Origin: Burkholderiaceae bacterium
Lineage (GTDB): Bacteria; Pseudomonadota; Gammaproteobacteria; Burkholderiales; Burkholderiaceae_F
Length of the DNA stretch: 64,000 nucleotides
NCBI GenBank assembly: GCA_017461315.1
Contig: JAFTYR010000075.1
Span: forward strand, 62,001-126,000
Direction: 5' to 3'
Each line of letters begins with the position of its first letter. Position 1 is the first letter of the stretch. Positions 26,201 to 34,367 of the stretch are shown here, piece by piece. Made by a program: the position numbers and the translations under genes. The notes under the pieces were generated by a model. It worked only from the letters and a program-made list of their open reading frames with translations. It was not told the origin of the DNA and did no database searches.

Positions 26201-27187
26201 ATGATTTCGCATGGAAATTATTTTGTAGATAAATTCATGCTAGTTGGTTTTTTTAGTGGTGTGATGGGATGTGCCTTATGGGGCTTTATCTATCTCGTAC
26301 CGCTTCTTTTATCGGGATATGATCCAATCAGCATTGCAATGGCTCGATTTGCTTGCTTTGGAATTGGCAGTGTGTTTCTGTTATATCGATATCAAGAACA
26401 ATTAAAACAACTGACTTTCCGAGATTGGTTTGATGCCTTTAATTTAGCTTTTATTGGCAATGCGGTTTATTTCGTTTTTTTAAGTCAAGGTATTAAATTA
26501 TCTGGTGCTCCGCTTGCTGGTATGTTAATGGCTTTGATTCCGGTGTTGGTCGCAGTTATTACAAACCGAAAAACTCTAGACAATCCAATTGTTGTTCCCT
26601 GGAAAAAGTTGATTGTCCCACTTGGAATGATTCTGCTGGGTCTTGTGATGGCTAATTTGACGGAATTCGAATTAGCAACTGAAAAGACATCTACTCGTGA
26701 TTTCTGGATCGGGGCGGGTTGTTCTACGATTGCGATGCTTTTGTGGACTTGGTTCCCAATTCGTAATTCTCAATGGCTAACTCGACATCCTACGATTAGT
26801 CCTTTTGCCTGGACGACTGCACAAGGATTTGCCATTTTTCCAGCAACTGTCTTTATTTATTGTTTTGTAAATGTTGATTCGATTATTGGAGAAACTCCTT
26901 TTTTAGGAGAGACACCTTTAACTTTTATTATGTTGATGCTTCTTGCGGGCATCATTTGTGGCTGGGGAGGAATGGCTTTATGGAATTATATGAGTGCTCG
27001 TTTGCCCGTGGCTTTGTCTGGTCAAATGATTGTTTTTGAAACGATCTTCTCGGTCATTTATACCTTGATATATCGTGAAGAATATCCGTCTTGGACTCTA
27101 TTACTTGGTTTAATTATTTTGTTATTGGGTGTTGTACTTTCTTTGAAAGTGTTCCAAAAAGCGATAAAAGAATATCGAGCTCAATAA
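26201..27187 (+). CDS. DMT superfamily (EamA-type) transporter
   Basis: A ten-helix drug/metabolite exporter of the EamA type; such proteins export amino acids or other metabolites. Two related halves are visible: helices starting at FFSGVMGCALWGFIYL, the SQGIKLSGAPLAGMLMALIPVLVAV segment at the end of the first half, and ARLPVALSGQMIVFETIFSVIYTLIY in the second. The frame is open back to 26063, but the upstream part is polar, AT-rich and unlike the family. I placed the start at the ATG 26201 (328 residues); an ATG at 26237 is an alternative. No clear ribosome site marks either. The substrate is unknown. Confidence 0.8.
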   Translation: MISHGNYFVDKFMLVGFFSGVMGCALWGFIYLVPLLLSGYDPISIAMARFACFGIGSVFLLYRYQEQLKQLTFRDWFDAFNLAFIGNAVYFVFLSQGIKLSGAPLAGMLMALIPVLVAVITNRKTLDNPIVVPWKKLIVPLGMILLGLVMANLTEFELATEKTSTRDFWIGAGCSTIAMLLWTWFPIRNSQWLTRHPTISPFAWTTAQGFAIFPATVFIYCFVNVDSIIGETPFLGETPLTFIMLMLLAGIICGWGGMALWNYMSARLPVALSGQMIVFETIFSVIYTLIYREEYPSWTLLLGLIILLLGVVLSLKVFQKAIKEYRAQ

Positions 27188-27218
27188 AACAAATTTAAAT
27201 TTTGAAAATGCTTTAACT

Positions 27219-27797
27219 ATGAAAAATTATTTACAACCCGTTTCTTTAGATCATGCTTATTTGCTTTTTAATTTAGGAGCCACTTCCTTGGTTTCTGCTT
27301 CGCATCAGGCCGATGAGGATGTGATGCCTGCCACTTGGGTGTGTCCACTCGATCTAAAGCCTTCAAAAGTAACGGCTGTTATTGATCGTACTCATTACAC
27401 ACGAGGTCTTATTGAAAAAAGTGGTTATTTTGCCCTGATGCTTCCAGGAAAAGGAATTATTGATCAGGTGATGTATCTTGGAACCACATCGAAAAACGAT
27501 GAAATTAACAAGTTAGAAAAAAGTGGATCTGAATTTTTTTATTTTCCAGGTTTTGACATTCCTATGGTTTGCGGGTGCGCTGCGTACGCCATCTTCAAAG
27601 TCATTCCCGAAGAACACAATGAAAAAACGTACGATCTGTTCATTGGTGAATGTGTCGGTGCTTGGTCGGATTGTCGGGTTTGCCGGAATGGTCACTGGTC
27701 TTTTGATCAAGAAAATGATTCTTTACGCTTACTCCATTACTCTGCTGGAGGGCACTTCTACACACTAGGTGATTCCATATCTCCAAAAAAAATTTAA
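27219..27797 (+). CDS. Flavin reductase family protein
   Basis: A 192-residue FMN-binding split-barrel protein of the flavin reductase-like family (HpaC/FlaRed group). Support comes from the early MPATWVCPLDLKPSKVTAVID strand, the ARG-like TRGLIEKSGYFALMLPG block and the C-terminal LRLLHYSAGGHFYTLGD. Members reduce free flavin or serve as electron-transfer partners; no partner monooxygenase is nearby. It lies 31 bases after the DMT transporter gene, so the two may be co-transcribed. The specific role is open. Confidence 0.8.
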   Translation: MKNYLQPVSLDHAYLLFNLGATSLVSASHQADEDVMPATWVCPLDLKPSKVTAVIDRTHYTRGLIEKSGYFALMLPGKGIIDQVMYLGTTSKNDEINKLEKSGSEFFYFPGFDIPMVCGCAAYAIFKVIPEEHNEKTYDLFIGECVGAWSDCRVCRNGHWSFDQENDSLRLLHYSAGGHFYTLGDSISPKKI

Positions 27798-27806
27798 AGC
27801 TTAGGT

Positions 27807-27840
27807 AAAACGTCCTAAAGAAATGATTTGAGGATGTTTT
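27807..27840 (+). terminator. Hairpin after the flavin reductase gene
   Basis: AAAACGTCCT (27807-27816) pairs with AGGATGTTTT (27831-27840) with one G-T pair. The T-run inside the 3' arm is short, so termination may be moderate. Confidence 0.55.
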
Positions 27841-27867
27841 AGGGTTGAAAATTTATGGTTCTGCAAA

Positions 27868-27896
27868 TTGACTGAACGTTCATTCATAAATTAAAA
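27868..27896 (+). promoter_or_regulatory. Candidate promoter of the RND efflux operon
   Basis: TTGACT (27868-27873), 17-base spacer, TTAAAA (27891-27896). The -35 is good and the -10 weak. It is the only reasonable sigma-70 match before the efflux operon, and the operator candidate lies inside its spacer. Confidence 0.5.
27869..27886. promoter_or_regulatory. TetR-type operator candidate at the efflux promoter
   Basis: The sequence TGACTGAACGTTCATTCA is an 18-base near-perfect palindrome (8 of 9 positions symmetric) with the perfect core TGAACGTTCA. It overlaps the -35 and spacer of the operon promoter. A TetR-family gene is the last gene of the same operon, so autoregulated repression is the natural reading. 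Known TetR-type efflux operators have similar size and symmetry; the match to this particular regulator is inference. Confidence 0.6.
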
Positions 27897-27958
27897 TTTG
27901 GTCGTTTTTGTTTCTGGGTAAAAGACAGAAACGGTCAGAGTTTATGTTTGAGGAAAAA

Positions 27959-29128
27959 ATGCATAAAAAAGGTTTTAAGGTTTTAGGTGTTTGCGTTGCC
28001 GTAGCAACTCTTCTTGCCGGCTGTGGTAAAGAAAGTGCTCAGCAGGCAGGCCCGACAGGAGTGGCAGCTCTTCCGCAAGTTTCTGTCTACGAAGTCACCC
28101 CAAGTACCACTACAATGATTTCGGTTCTTCAAGGAAGAACGAGTCCATATCTTGTTGCCGAAGTTCGTCCTCAGGTAACCGGTATCTTACAAAAGAGATT
28201 ATTTACTGAAGGTGCTGAGGTAAAAGAAGGGCAACAGCTGTATCAGATTGATCCAGCGACTTATCGTGCTACAGTTGATAGTGCCAAAGCTTCTTTAGCC
28301 AATGCTGAATCGGTTTATGCTCAGGCTAACCGTACGGCTAAGCGTTATGCCAAGCTTGTAAAAAGCAATGCCATCAGTCAACAACAAAATGATGATGCCC
28401 AAGCCGCTCGCATCCAAGCCGCGGCTCAGGTCAAAGCCGCCAAGGCTGCCCTGCAAACCGCACAGATTAACTTAGGTTATACCGCTATTAAGTCTCCAAT
28501 CAGTGGCATTATTGGTCGCTCTTTGGTTACTCCTGGTGCCTTGTTAACCGCCAACCAAGCTAATTACATGGCTGTAGTTCAAACATTAAATCCGATTTAT
28601 GTTGACGTAAACCAGGCCAGCACGGATTTACTTCGTTTGCGCAAGGAGGTCGCAAGTGGTCGACTTAAAGCAGAAAATGGTGAAATTCCAGTCGAACTGA
28701 TTATGGAAGATGGTTCTATTTATGCTCATAAGGGAGTTTTACGTCTTTCTGAAGTCAGTGTTGATGAAGGAACCGGTACGATTACTTTACGTGCGGAATT
28801 CCCGAATCCACAACAAGATTTATTACCAGGTATGTATGTTCGAGCTAAGTTGCCTGAAGGGGTTAGAGAAAACGCAATTTTGATTCCTCAGAAGGCTCTT
28901 TTAAGACTGACTAACGGTACTCCTTATGTTTTAGTGGTTAATAAAGAAAATAGACTAGAACAGCGTATTGTTAAGACCAACCGAACTCTTAATGGTCAGT
29001 GGATTTTGGATGAAGGTCTGAATCCTGGGGAAAGAGTTGTGATTGAAGGTTTCCAGCGAGTTCGTCCCGGTGTTCCTGTGAATGTCGTACCTCTGCAATC
29101 TGAGCAAAAGACTCCTGCTAAGAAGTAA
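27959..29128 (+). CDS. acrA: RND efflux pump periplasmic adaptor (AcrA/MexA type)
   Basis: Membrane fusion protein linking an RND pump to the outer membrane channel. The 389-residue product is a lipoprotein (lipobox LLAGC, Cys22). It has the split lipoyl/barrel sandwich (EVRPQVTGILQKRLFTEGAEVKEGQQLYQID), a coiled-coil hairpin (about 95-165) and ISGIIGRSLVTPGALLT after it. The ATG at 27959 has GAGG six bases upstream; the frame extends further but without family similarity. The acrA symbol denotes the type; orthology to mexA, mtrC or bpeA is equally possible. Multidrug efflux is the expected role. Confidence 0.9.
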   Translation: MHKKGFKVLGVCVAVATLLAGCGKESAQQAGPTGVAALPQVSVYEVTPSTTTMISVLQGRTSPYLVAEVRPQVTGILQKRLFTEGAEVKEGQQLYQIDPATYRATVDSAKASLANAESVYAQANRTAKRYAKLVKSNAISQQQNDDAQAARIQAAAQVKAAKAALQTAQINLGYTAIKSPISGIIGRSLVTPGALLTANQANYMAVVQTLNPIYVDVNQASTDLLRLRKEVASGRLKAENGEIPVELIMEDGSIYAHKGVLRLSEVSVDEGTGTITLRAEFPNPQQDLLPGMYVRAKLPEGVRENAILIPQKALLRLTNGTPYVLVVNKENRLEQRIVKTNRTLNGQWILDEGLNPGERVVIEGFQRVRPGVPVNVVPLQSEQKTPAKK

Positions 29129-29148
29129 TTTTTCATGAGGTAGGAACA

Positions 29149-32100
29149 ATGGCAAAGTTTTTTATTAATCGTCCGATTTTCGCATGGGTGATTGCGATCG
29201 TAATCATGCTTGCGGGTATGCTTTCGATTCTGAATTTACCGATTTCTCAGTATCCTCAGATTGCACCTCCTCAGGTTAGTATTACGGCAAGTTATCCAGG
29301 AGCTTCGGCTAAGACCATTGAAGATACCGTCGTGCAGATTATTGAACAGAAAATGACGGGTCTCGATGGTTATTTGTACATGAACTCCAGTAGTGACTCT
29401 GCGGGCCGAATTCAGATTACCTTGACTTTTATTGCTGGAACGAATCCGGATATGGCTCAAGTTCAGGTACAAAACCGCTTATCTCAGGCTGAATCTTCAC
29501 TACCTGAAATTGTGCAACGCTTGGGTATTACGGTTATTAAAACAACCGCAAGTTTCTTAAAGGTTGTTGCGTTAACTTCAAAGGATGGAAGTATCACCAA
29601 TGCGGAATTGGGTGACTATTTGAAGTCCAATGTGGAAGAACCTTTAAGCCGAGTCAAAGGGGTAGGTCAGGTTGATGTCTATGGATCCAATTTTTCCATG
29701 CGAATCTGGTTGGATCCGGAAAAGTTATATAAGTATGGCTTAGTTCCAACGGATGTCACGACAGCTATCAGTACTCAGAACGTTCAGGTTTCATCGGGTC
29801 AAATCGGTGGTATGCCTGCCGTTCAAGGAACTCAATTAAATGCGACGATTTCTTCAAGCTCTTTATTACAAACAGTTGAAGAGTTCGAAAACATCTTCTT
29901 AAAAACCATGCCAAATGGTTCTCAGGTGTACTTAAAGGATGTTTCTCGCATTGAAAAAGGTGAAGAGTCCTACGAAGCCGCTGGCTACTACAACGGTAAA
30001 CCCGCCGCAGGTATCGCGATTCGCTTAGCCGCTGGCGCTAACGCTCTTGAAACTTCTGATTTAGTGAATCAGAAAATGGAAGAGCTCTCTGCATACTTCC
30101 CAGAAGGTTATGAGTATGTGGTTCCGTATGATACGACACCATTTGTTCGAGTTTCAATTAAGGGCGTGGTTCAAACCCTGTTTGAAGCGGTGATTCTCGT
30201 AGTCTGTGTGATGTATCTATTCTTACAGAACATGAGAGCAACCTTAATCCCAACAATCGCTGTTCCAGTGGTGGTTTTGGGTACGTTCGGTGTACTTGCC
30301 GCGATGGGATACTCCATCAACATGTTGACCATGTTTGCTATGGTTCTTGCGATTGGTCTATTGGTAGACGATGCCATTGTGGTGGTGGAAAACGTGGAAC
30401 GAATTATGCATGAGGAAAAGTTATCGCCTCATGATGCAACAGAAAAATCCATGGGGCAGATTACGGGCGCTCTCGTCGGTATCGCTATGGTTTTGTCTGC
30501 CGTATTTATTCCAATGGCCTTCTTCGGTGGTTCTACTGGCGTGATTTATCGTCAGTTTTCGGTAACGATCGTCGCAGCGATGGCTCTTTCCGTTTTAGTG
30601 GCTTTAACCTTAACACCAGCTTTATGCGCAACGATTTTGCGCCCTATTAAACACGAGAAGAAAGAAAAAGGTTTCTTTGGTTGGTTTAATCGGATCTTTA
30701 ACATTGGTGCTGAGAAATCCACTAATGCTGTCGGTCATATGGTTCCTCGTTGGAAACGTTACATTGCGGTCTATGGTCTGATTATCGGTTTAATGGTTTA
30801 CGGCTTTATGCGTGTACCGTCTTCTTTTATGCCAGATGAAGACCAAGGTTCCCTGTTAGTTCAGGTTGAACTTCCTGCTGGTTCAACCCGAGAACAATTG
30901 GCTCCTGTTGTGGATCGAGTTAAGGACTACTTCTTGAAGGATGAACAGGCCAACGTCGAAGGTATCATGACAGTAGTTGGCTTTAGTTTCTCGGGTCAAG
31001 GACAAAATTCAGCCATGGCTTTCGTATCTTTGAAGGATTGGAGTGAACGAAAAGGGGAAGAAAATACCGCTCAAGGTATTGCAATGCGTGCTAACCGCAC
31101 TTTGTTGAGCTGGAAAGATTCTCTCTCATTTAGCTTTGCGATTCCTCCGGTTCCTGAATTAGGTATGGCAGATGGTTTCGATTTTTACCTGCAGGACCTG
31201 TCTGGTGCTGGCCACGACAAGTTGATGGAAGCTCGTAATCAACTCTTAGCCGCGGCTCGTGCTAATCCGAAACTCTATAACGTTCGTCCAAACGGTAAAG
31301 AAGACAGTCCACAGTTCAACGTGAAGATCGACTTTGCCAAAGCCGCATCCCTTGGCGTATCAGTAGCAGATATCAACAATACCCTTTCTGTCGCTTGGGG
31401 TAGTACATATGTCAATGACTTCTATGATCGTGGTCGAATCAAGAAAGTTTATGTCCAAGCCGATGCTCCATTTAGAAAGGACCCTGAAGATATTAATCGC
31501 TGGTACGTGAGAAACAATCAGGGCGAAATGGTGCCATTTTCAGCCTTTACCTCGACGAGCTGGTCTTATGGTTCACCTAGACTAGAACGTTTCAATGGTT
31601 TAAGTGCCGTTAACATTCAAGGTTCTCCTGCAAGAGGTTTGACCACAGGTCAGGCTATGGAAGAAATTGAAAAAATTGCTGAAACCTTGCCTCCAGGATT
31701 TGCAATTGCATGGAATGGTATTTCTTTCCAAGAAAGACAAGCAGGTTCTCAAACAACAGCGCTTTATTCTCTATCGGTGGTGATTGTGTTCCTGTGCCTT
31801 GCCGCTCTCTACGAAAGTTGGTCGATTCCGGTTGCCGTCATTATGGTGGTTCCACTTGGTGTGGTCGGTGCTATTGGATTGACTGGTACCTTTGGAATGA
31901 ATAACGATATTTACTTCCAAGTGGGCTTATTAACAACGATCGGTCTCGTCAGTAAGAATGCCATTCTTATTGTGGAGTTTGCTAAAGAGTTACATGAGAA
32001 GGGAATGTCTGCCGTCTCCGCTGCGATGCAGGCCGTTCGCTTAAGAATTCGACCGATTATCATGACCTCGTTGGCTTTTGGTCTAGGGGTTCTACCTCTT

Positions 32101-32289
32101 GCTAAGGCTACAGGAGCGGGTTCTGGTGCTCAAAATGCGATTGGTATCGGTGTGCTTGGTGGCATGATGACGGGTACATTCCTTTGTATTATTTTTGTGC
32201 CTATGTTCTATGTGCTGATTTTGAAAGTCTTTGGTGGTAAACGAAAAAAGACTCAAAAATTAGAATCTCAGGAGGTAACTCATGAATAA
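29149..32289 (+). CDS. acrB: RND multidrug efflux transporter (AcrB/MexB type)
   Basis: Proton-driven inner-membrane trimeric pump of 1046 residues, the normal HAE-1 length. It starts MAKFFINRPIFAWVIAI and carries the twin aspartates in LLVDDAIVVVENVERIM in helix 4 needed for proton coupling, two large periplasmic loops, and twelve membrane helices in two similar halves. A GAGG site precedes the ATG. It overlaps the channel gene by eight bases. The substrate range cannot be read from the sequence, but HAE-1 pumps typically export drugs, dyes, bile salts and detergents. Confidence 0.95.
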   Translation: MAKFFINRPIFAWVIAIVIMLAGMLSILNLPISQYPQIAPPQVSITASYPGASAKTIEDTVVQIIEQKMTGLDGYLYMNSSSDSAGRIQITLTFIAGTNPDMAQVQVQNRLSQAESSLPEIVQRLGITVIKTTASFLKVVALTSKDGSITNAELGDYLKSNVEEPLSRVKGVGQVDVYGSNFSMRIWLDPEKLYKYGLVPTDVTTAISTQNVQVSSGQIGGMPAVQGTQLNATISSSSLLQTVEEFENIFLKTMPNGSQVYLKDVSRIEKGEESYEAAGYYNGKPAAGIAIRLAAGANALETSDLVNQKMEELSAYFPEGYEYVVPYDTTPFVRVSIKGVVQTLFEAVILVVCVMYLFLQNMRATLIPTIAVPVVVLGTFGVLAAMGYSINMLTMFAMVLAIGLLVDDAIVVVENVERIMHEEKLSPHDATEKSMGQITGALVGIAMVLSAVFIPMAFFGGSTGVIYRQFSVTIVAAMALSVLVALTLTPALCATILRPIKHEKKEKGFFGWFNRIFNIGAEKSTNAVGHMVPRWKRYIAVYGLIIGLMVYGFMRVPSSFMPDEDQGSLLVQVELPAGSTREQLAPVVDRVKDYFLKDEQANVEGIMTVVGFSFSGQGQNSAMAFVSLKDWSERKGEENTAQGIAMRANRTLLSWKDSLSFSFAIPPVPELGMADGFDFYLQDLSGAGHDKLMEARNQLLAAARANPKLYNVRPNGKEDSPQFNVKIDFAKAASLGVSVADINNTLSVAWGSTYVNDFYDRGRIKKVYVQADAPFRKDPEDINRWYVRNNQGEMVPFSAFTSTSWSYGSPRLERFNGLSAVNIQGSPARGLTTGQAMEEIEKIAETLPPGFAIAWNGISFQERQAGSQTTALYSLSVVIVFLCLAALYESWSIPVAVIMVVPLGVVGAIGLTGTFGMNNDIYFQVGLLTTIGLVSKNAILIVEFAKELHEKGMSAVSAAMQAVRLRIRPIIMTSLAFGLGVLPLAKATGAGSGAQNAIGIGVLGGMMTGTFLCIIFVPMFYVLILKVFGGKRKKTQKLESQEVTHE

Positions 32290-33739
32290 AATTTTTAAAT
32301 TAACGACGATTGCCTCCTTATTGTTGGTTGTTTCTGGTTGTACTTTGGCTCCGAAGTATGAAAGACCCGTTGCTCCCGTAGCTACTGAGTTTCCTACAGG
32401 GCCCGCTTATACGGATGTACAAACCACAGAGGCTAATTTACCCAATTGGAAAGAGTTCTTTACTAACGACAGGGTTCGTAAAGTAATCGAGTTGGCATTA
32501 GAAAATAACCGCGATATGCGCGTTGCTCTTTTGAATGTTGAAAAAGCCCGTGCTGTTTACGGTATTCAACGCTCAGAATTGTTGCCAACGATCGCTGGTG
32601 GTTTTACAGAACAGGCTTCTAAGACTCCAAGTACTTTGTCGGCAACGGGACGCTCTAGCGTGAACCATACATACCAGGCTAATTTAGCTACGACCGCTTG
32701 GGAAATTGATCTTTTTGGTCGAGTACGTAGCCTTACCGAGTCTGCACTTCAGAGCTATTTAGCTACAGAAGAGGGCAGTTATGCTACTCAAAATAGCCTT
32801 ATTGCCGAAGTAGCAAGTGCCTGGGTAAGTGTTGGTGCACAAAAAGATTTCTTAAAGTTAGCTGAAGTAACCCTTCAGAGCCAAGAAGAAAGCTATCGCT
32901 TGATGGAGCAGAGCTATAACTTAGGAGCTAGTTCTCTTTTAGAACTTGAACAAGCTAAGACTACGGTAGCTAGCGCTCGTGCTTCTTTGGTTTCTTACCA
33001 AAGAGGTTTAGCACAAGCTCGCAATGCTTTAGCACTTCTTGTTGGAACAACGATTCCAGAGTCATTAGAACCTACAGAAATTGAAGCTGCGACTTCGATC
33101 ACAGCTATTGCTCCAGCAAGTCTTTCTAGTACGGTTTTGTTGAATCGACCGGATATTCGTCAAGCTGAAAATCTCCTGAAGGCTGCTAACGCCAATATTG
33201 GCGCTGCTCGCGCCAACTTCTTCCCAAGAATTTCGTTGACCGCTGGTATTGGTACTGGCTCTACGGAATTGAGCGATTTGTTTGATGGGGGTTCAGGACT
33301 GTGGAGTTTTGTTCCAACCGTTTCTCTTCCGATCTTTACGGGAGGCGCCAATATTGCTCGTTTAGAACAAGCTAATGTCGAACAAAAGATTGCGGTAGCT
33401 CAATACGAAAAAGCAATCCAAAACGCCTTTACTGAAGTATCAAATGCTTTAGCAACCGAAGGTACGGTAAAACGTCAAACGGATGCTCTTCGAGATTTAA
33501 TGCAGGCGACTGAACGTGCTTATAGTCTTTCTCAAGATCGATATCGAAATGGTCTTGATGGATTCTTGACTGTTTTAGAAAGTCAAAGACAGATGGTACA
33601 AGCTCAGACAAACTACATCGCTAGCGAACAGTCGCGTATTACAAGCATTATTTTGTTGTATAAGGTTCTTGGAGGAGGCGCTCTGTCTGCAGAGGATGCG
33701 TCTGTGAATACAAAGGAGGAACGTAATGCCTCCTCATAA
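32282..33739 (+). CDS. Outer membrane efflux channel (OprM/NodT type)
   Basis: TolC-like outer membrane factor that completes the tripartite pump. The 485-residue protein has a lipoprotein signal (LLVVSGC, Cys20), the CTLAPKYERP segment typical of OprM-type channels, and two repeats of long coiled helices with SLPIFTGGANIARLEQANVEQKIAVAQYEKAIQNAF near the second strand pair. It overlaps acrB by eight bases and the regulator gene by 14, so the four genes form one tight operon. Confidence 0.93.
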   Translation: MNKIFKLTTIASLLLVVSGCTLAPKYERPVAPVATEFPTGPAYTDVQTTEANLPNWKEFFTNDRVRKVIELALENNRDMRVALLNVEKARAVYGIQRSELLPTIAGGFTEQASKTPSTLSATGRSSVNHTYQANLATTAWEIDLFGRVRSLTESALQSYLATEEGSYATQNSLIAEVASAWVSVGAQKDFLKLAEVTLQSQEESYRLMEQSYNLGASSLLELEQAKTTVASARASLVSYQRGLAQARNALALLVGTTIPESLEPTEIEAATSITAIAPASLSSTVLLNRPDIRQAENLLKAANANIGAARANFFPRISLTAGIGTGSTELSDLFDGGSGLWSFVPTVSLPIFTGGANIARLEQANVEQKIAVAQYEKAIQNAFTEVSNALATEGTVKRQTDALRDLMQATERAYSLSQDRYRNGLDGFLTVLESQRQMVQAQTNYIASEQSRITSIILLYKVLGGGALSAEDASVNTKEERNASS

Positions 33740-34295
33740 ACGGGTGTGTGTCTCTGAAATGAGAAAGAAGGATATCCTAAACGCAGCCTTTGAATTATTT
33801 ATTCAAAAAGGTTTACAGGCTACTTCGATGGCAGAAATTGCAAAAATGGCCAACGTGAGTACGAGCCATTTATACAATTTCTTTGACAATAAAGCTTCGA
33901 TTGCTCTTGCCGTAGAAAAACAATTAAATACTGAAGTTACCGAGATGTTTCAGCAATATGCTTCTGCTGGGAAAGCAGGGGAAGCTCTCGAAAATCAGAG
34001 ATACGATTGTTTGTTCGATAGTAAGCGTTGGTCTTGGGTATTAAGTTTTATGACAGAAGGATTAAGAACTCAATCGGTTCGAGATCAATTTGTCAGTAGC
34101 GATAAACTGATCCAAGATCTGCATGCAGAGTATCGCCAGATTAATTCGGAAAATATGGAGGAAAAGATCGCTCAAGAACTAGCAGTATCTTTGTTCTTTG
34201 GTGTTGCGATTCGAAGGATCTTTATCAAAGATATTCCGAATGAAGCCTTATTGAAGGCGGTAGCAAAAGCGACAGAAAATCTTCTAAAAAAATAA
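33726..34295 (+). CDS. TetR/AcrR family transcriptional regulator
   Basis: A 189-residue one-domain-plus-sensor repressor. The N-terminal helix-turn-helix spans ILNAAFELFIQKGLQATSMAEIAKMANVSTSHLYNFFDNKASIALAV; the C-terminal ligand-binding domain is divergent. A perfect GGAGG lies within the end of the channel gene, just before the ATG. Unlike acrR, which is divergent from acrAB in E. coli, this regulator is the last gene of the operon it probably controls, through the palindrome at 27869-27886. That would be a simple feedback circuit. Confidence 0.88.
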   Translation: MPPHKRVCVSEMRKKDILNAAFELFIQKGLQATSMAEIAKMANVSTSHLYNFFDNKASIALAVEKQLNTEVTEMFQQYASAGKAGEALENQRYDCLFDSKRWSWVLSFMTEGLRTQSVRDQFVSSDKLIQDLHAEYRQINSENMEEKIAQELAVSLFFGVAIRRIFIKDIPNEALLKAVAKATENLLKK

Positions 34296-34324
34296 GATAG
34301 ATCACTTATTTTGGAAAATAGAAT

Positions 34325-34346
34325 GGCTCCATTAAGTAAAGGAGCC
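34325..34346. terminator. Bidirectional terminator between the efflux operon and rlhA
   Basis: GGCTCC (34325-34330) and GGAGCC (34341-34346) form the core of a stem that extends outward through A/T pairs (ATAGAA with TTCTAT). It lies between the convergent TetR and U32 protein genes. Confidence 0.75.
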
Positions 34347-34367
34347 TTTCTATTTGAGAAAAAAACT

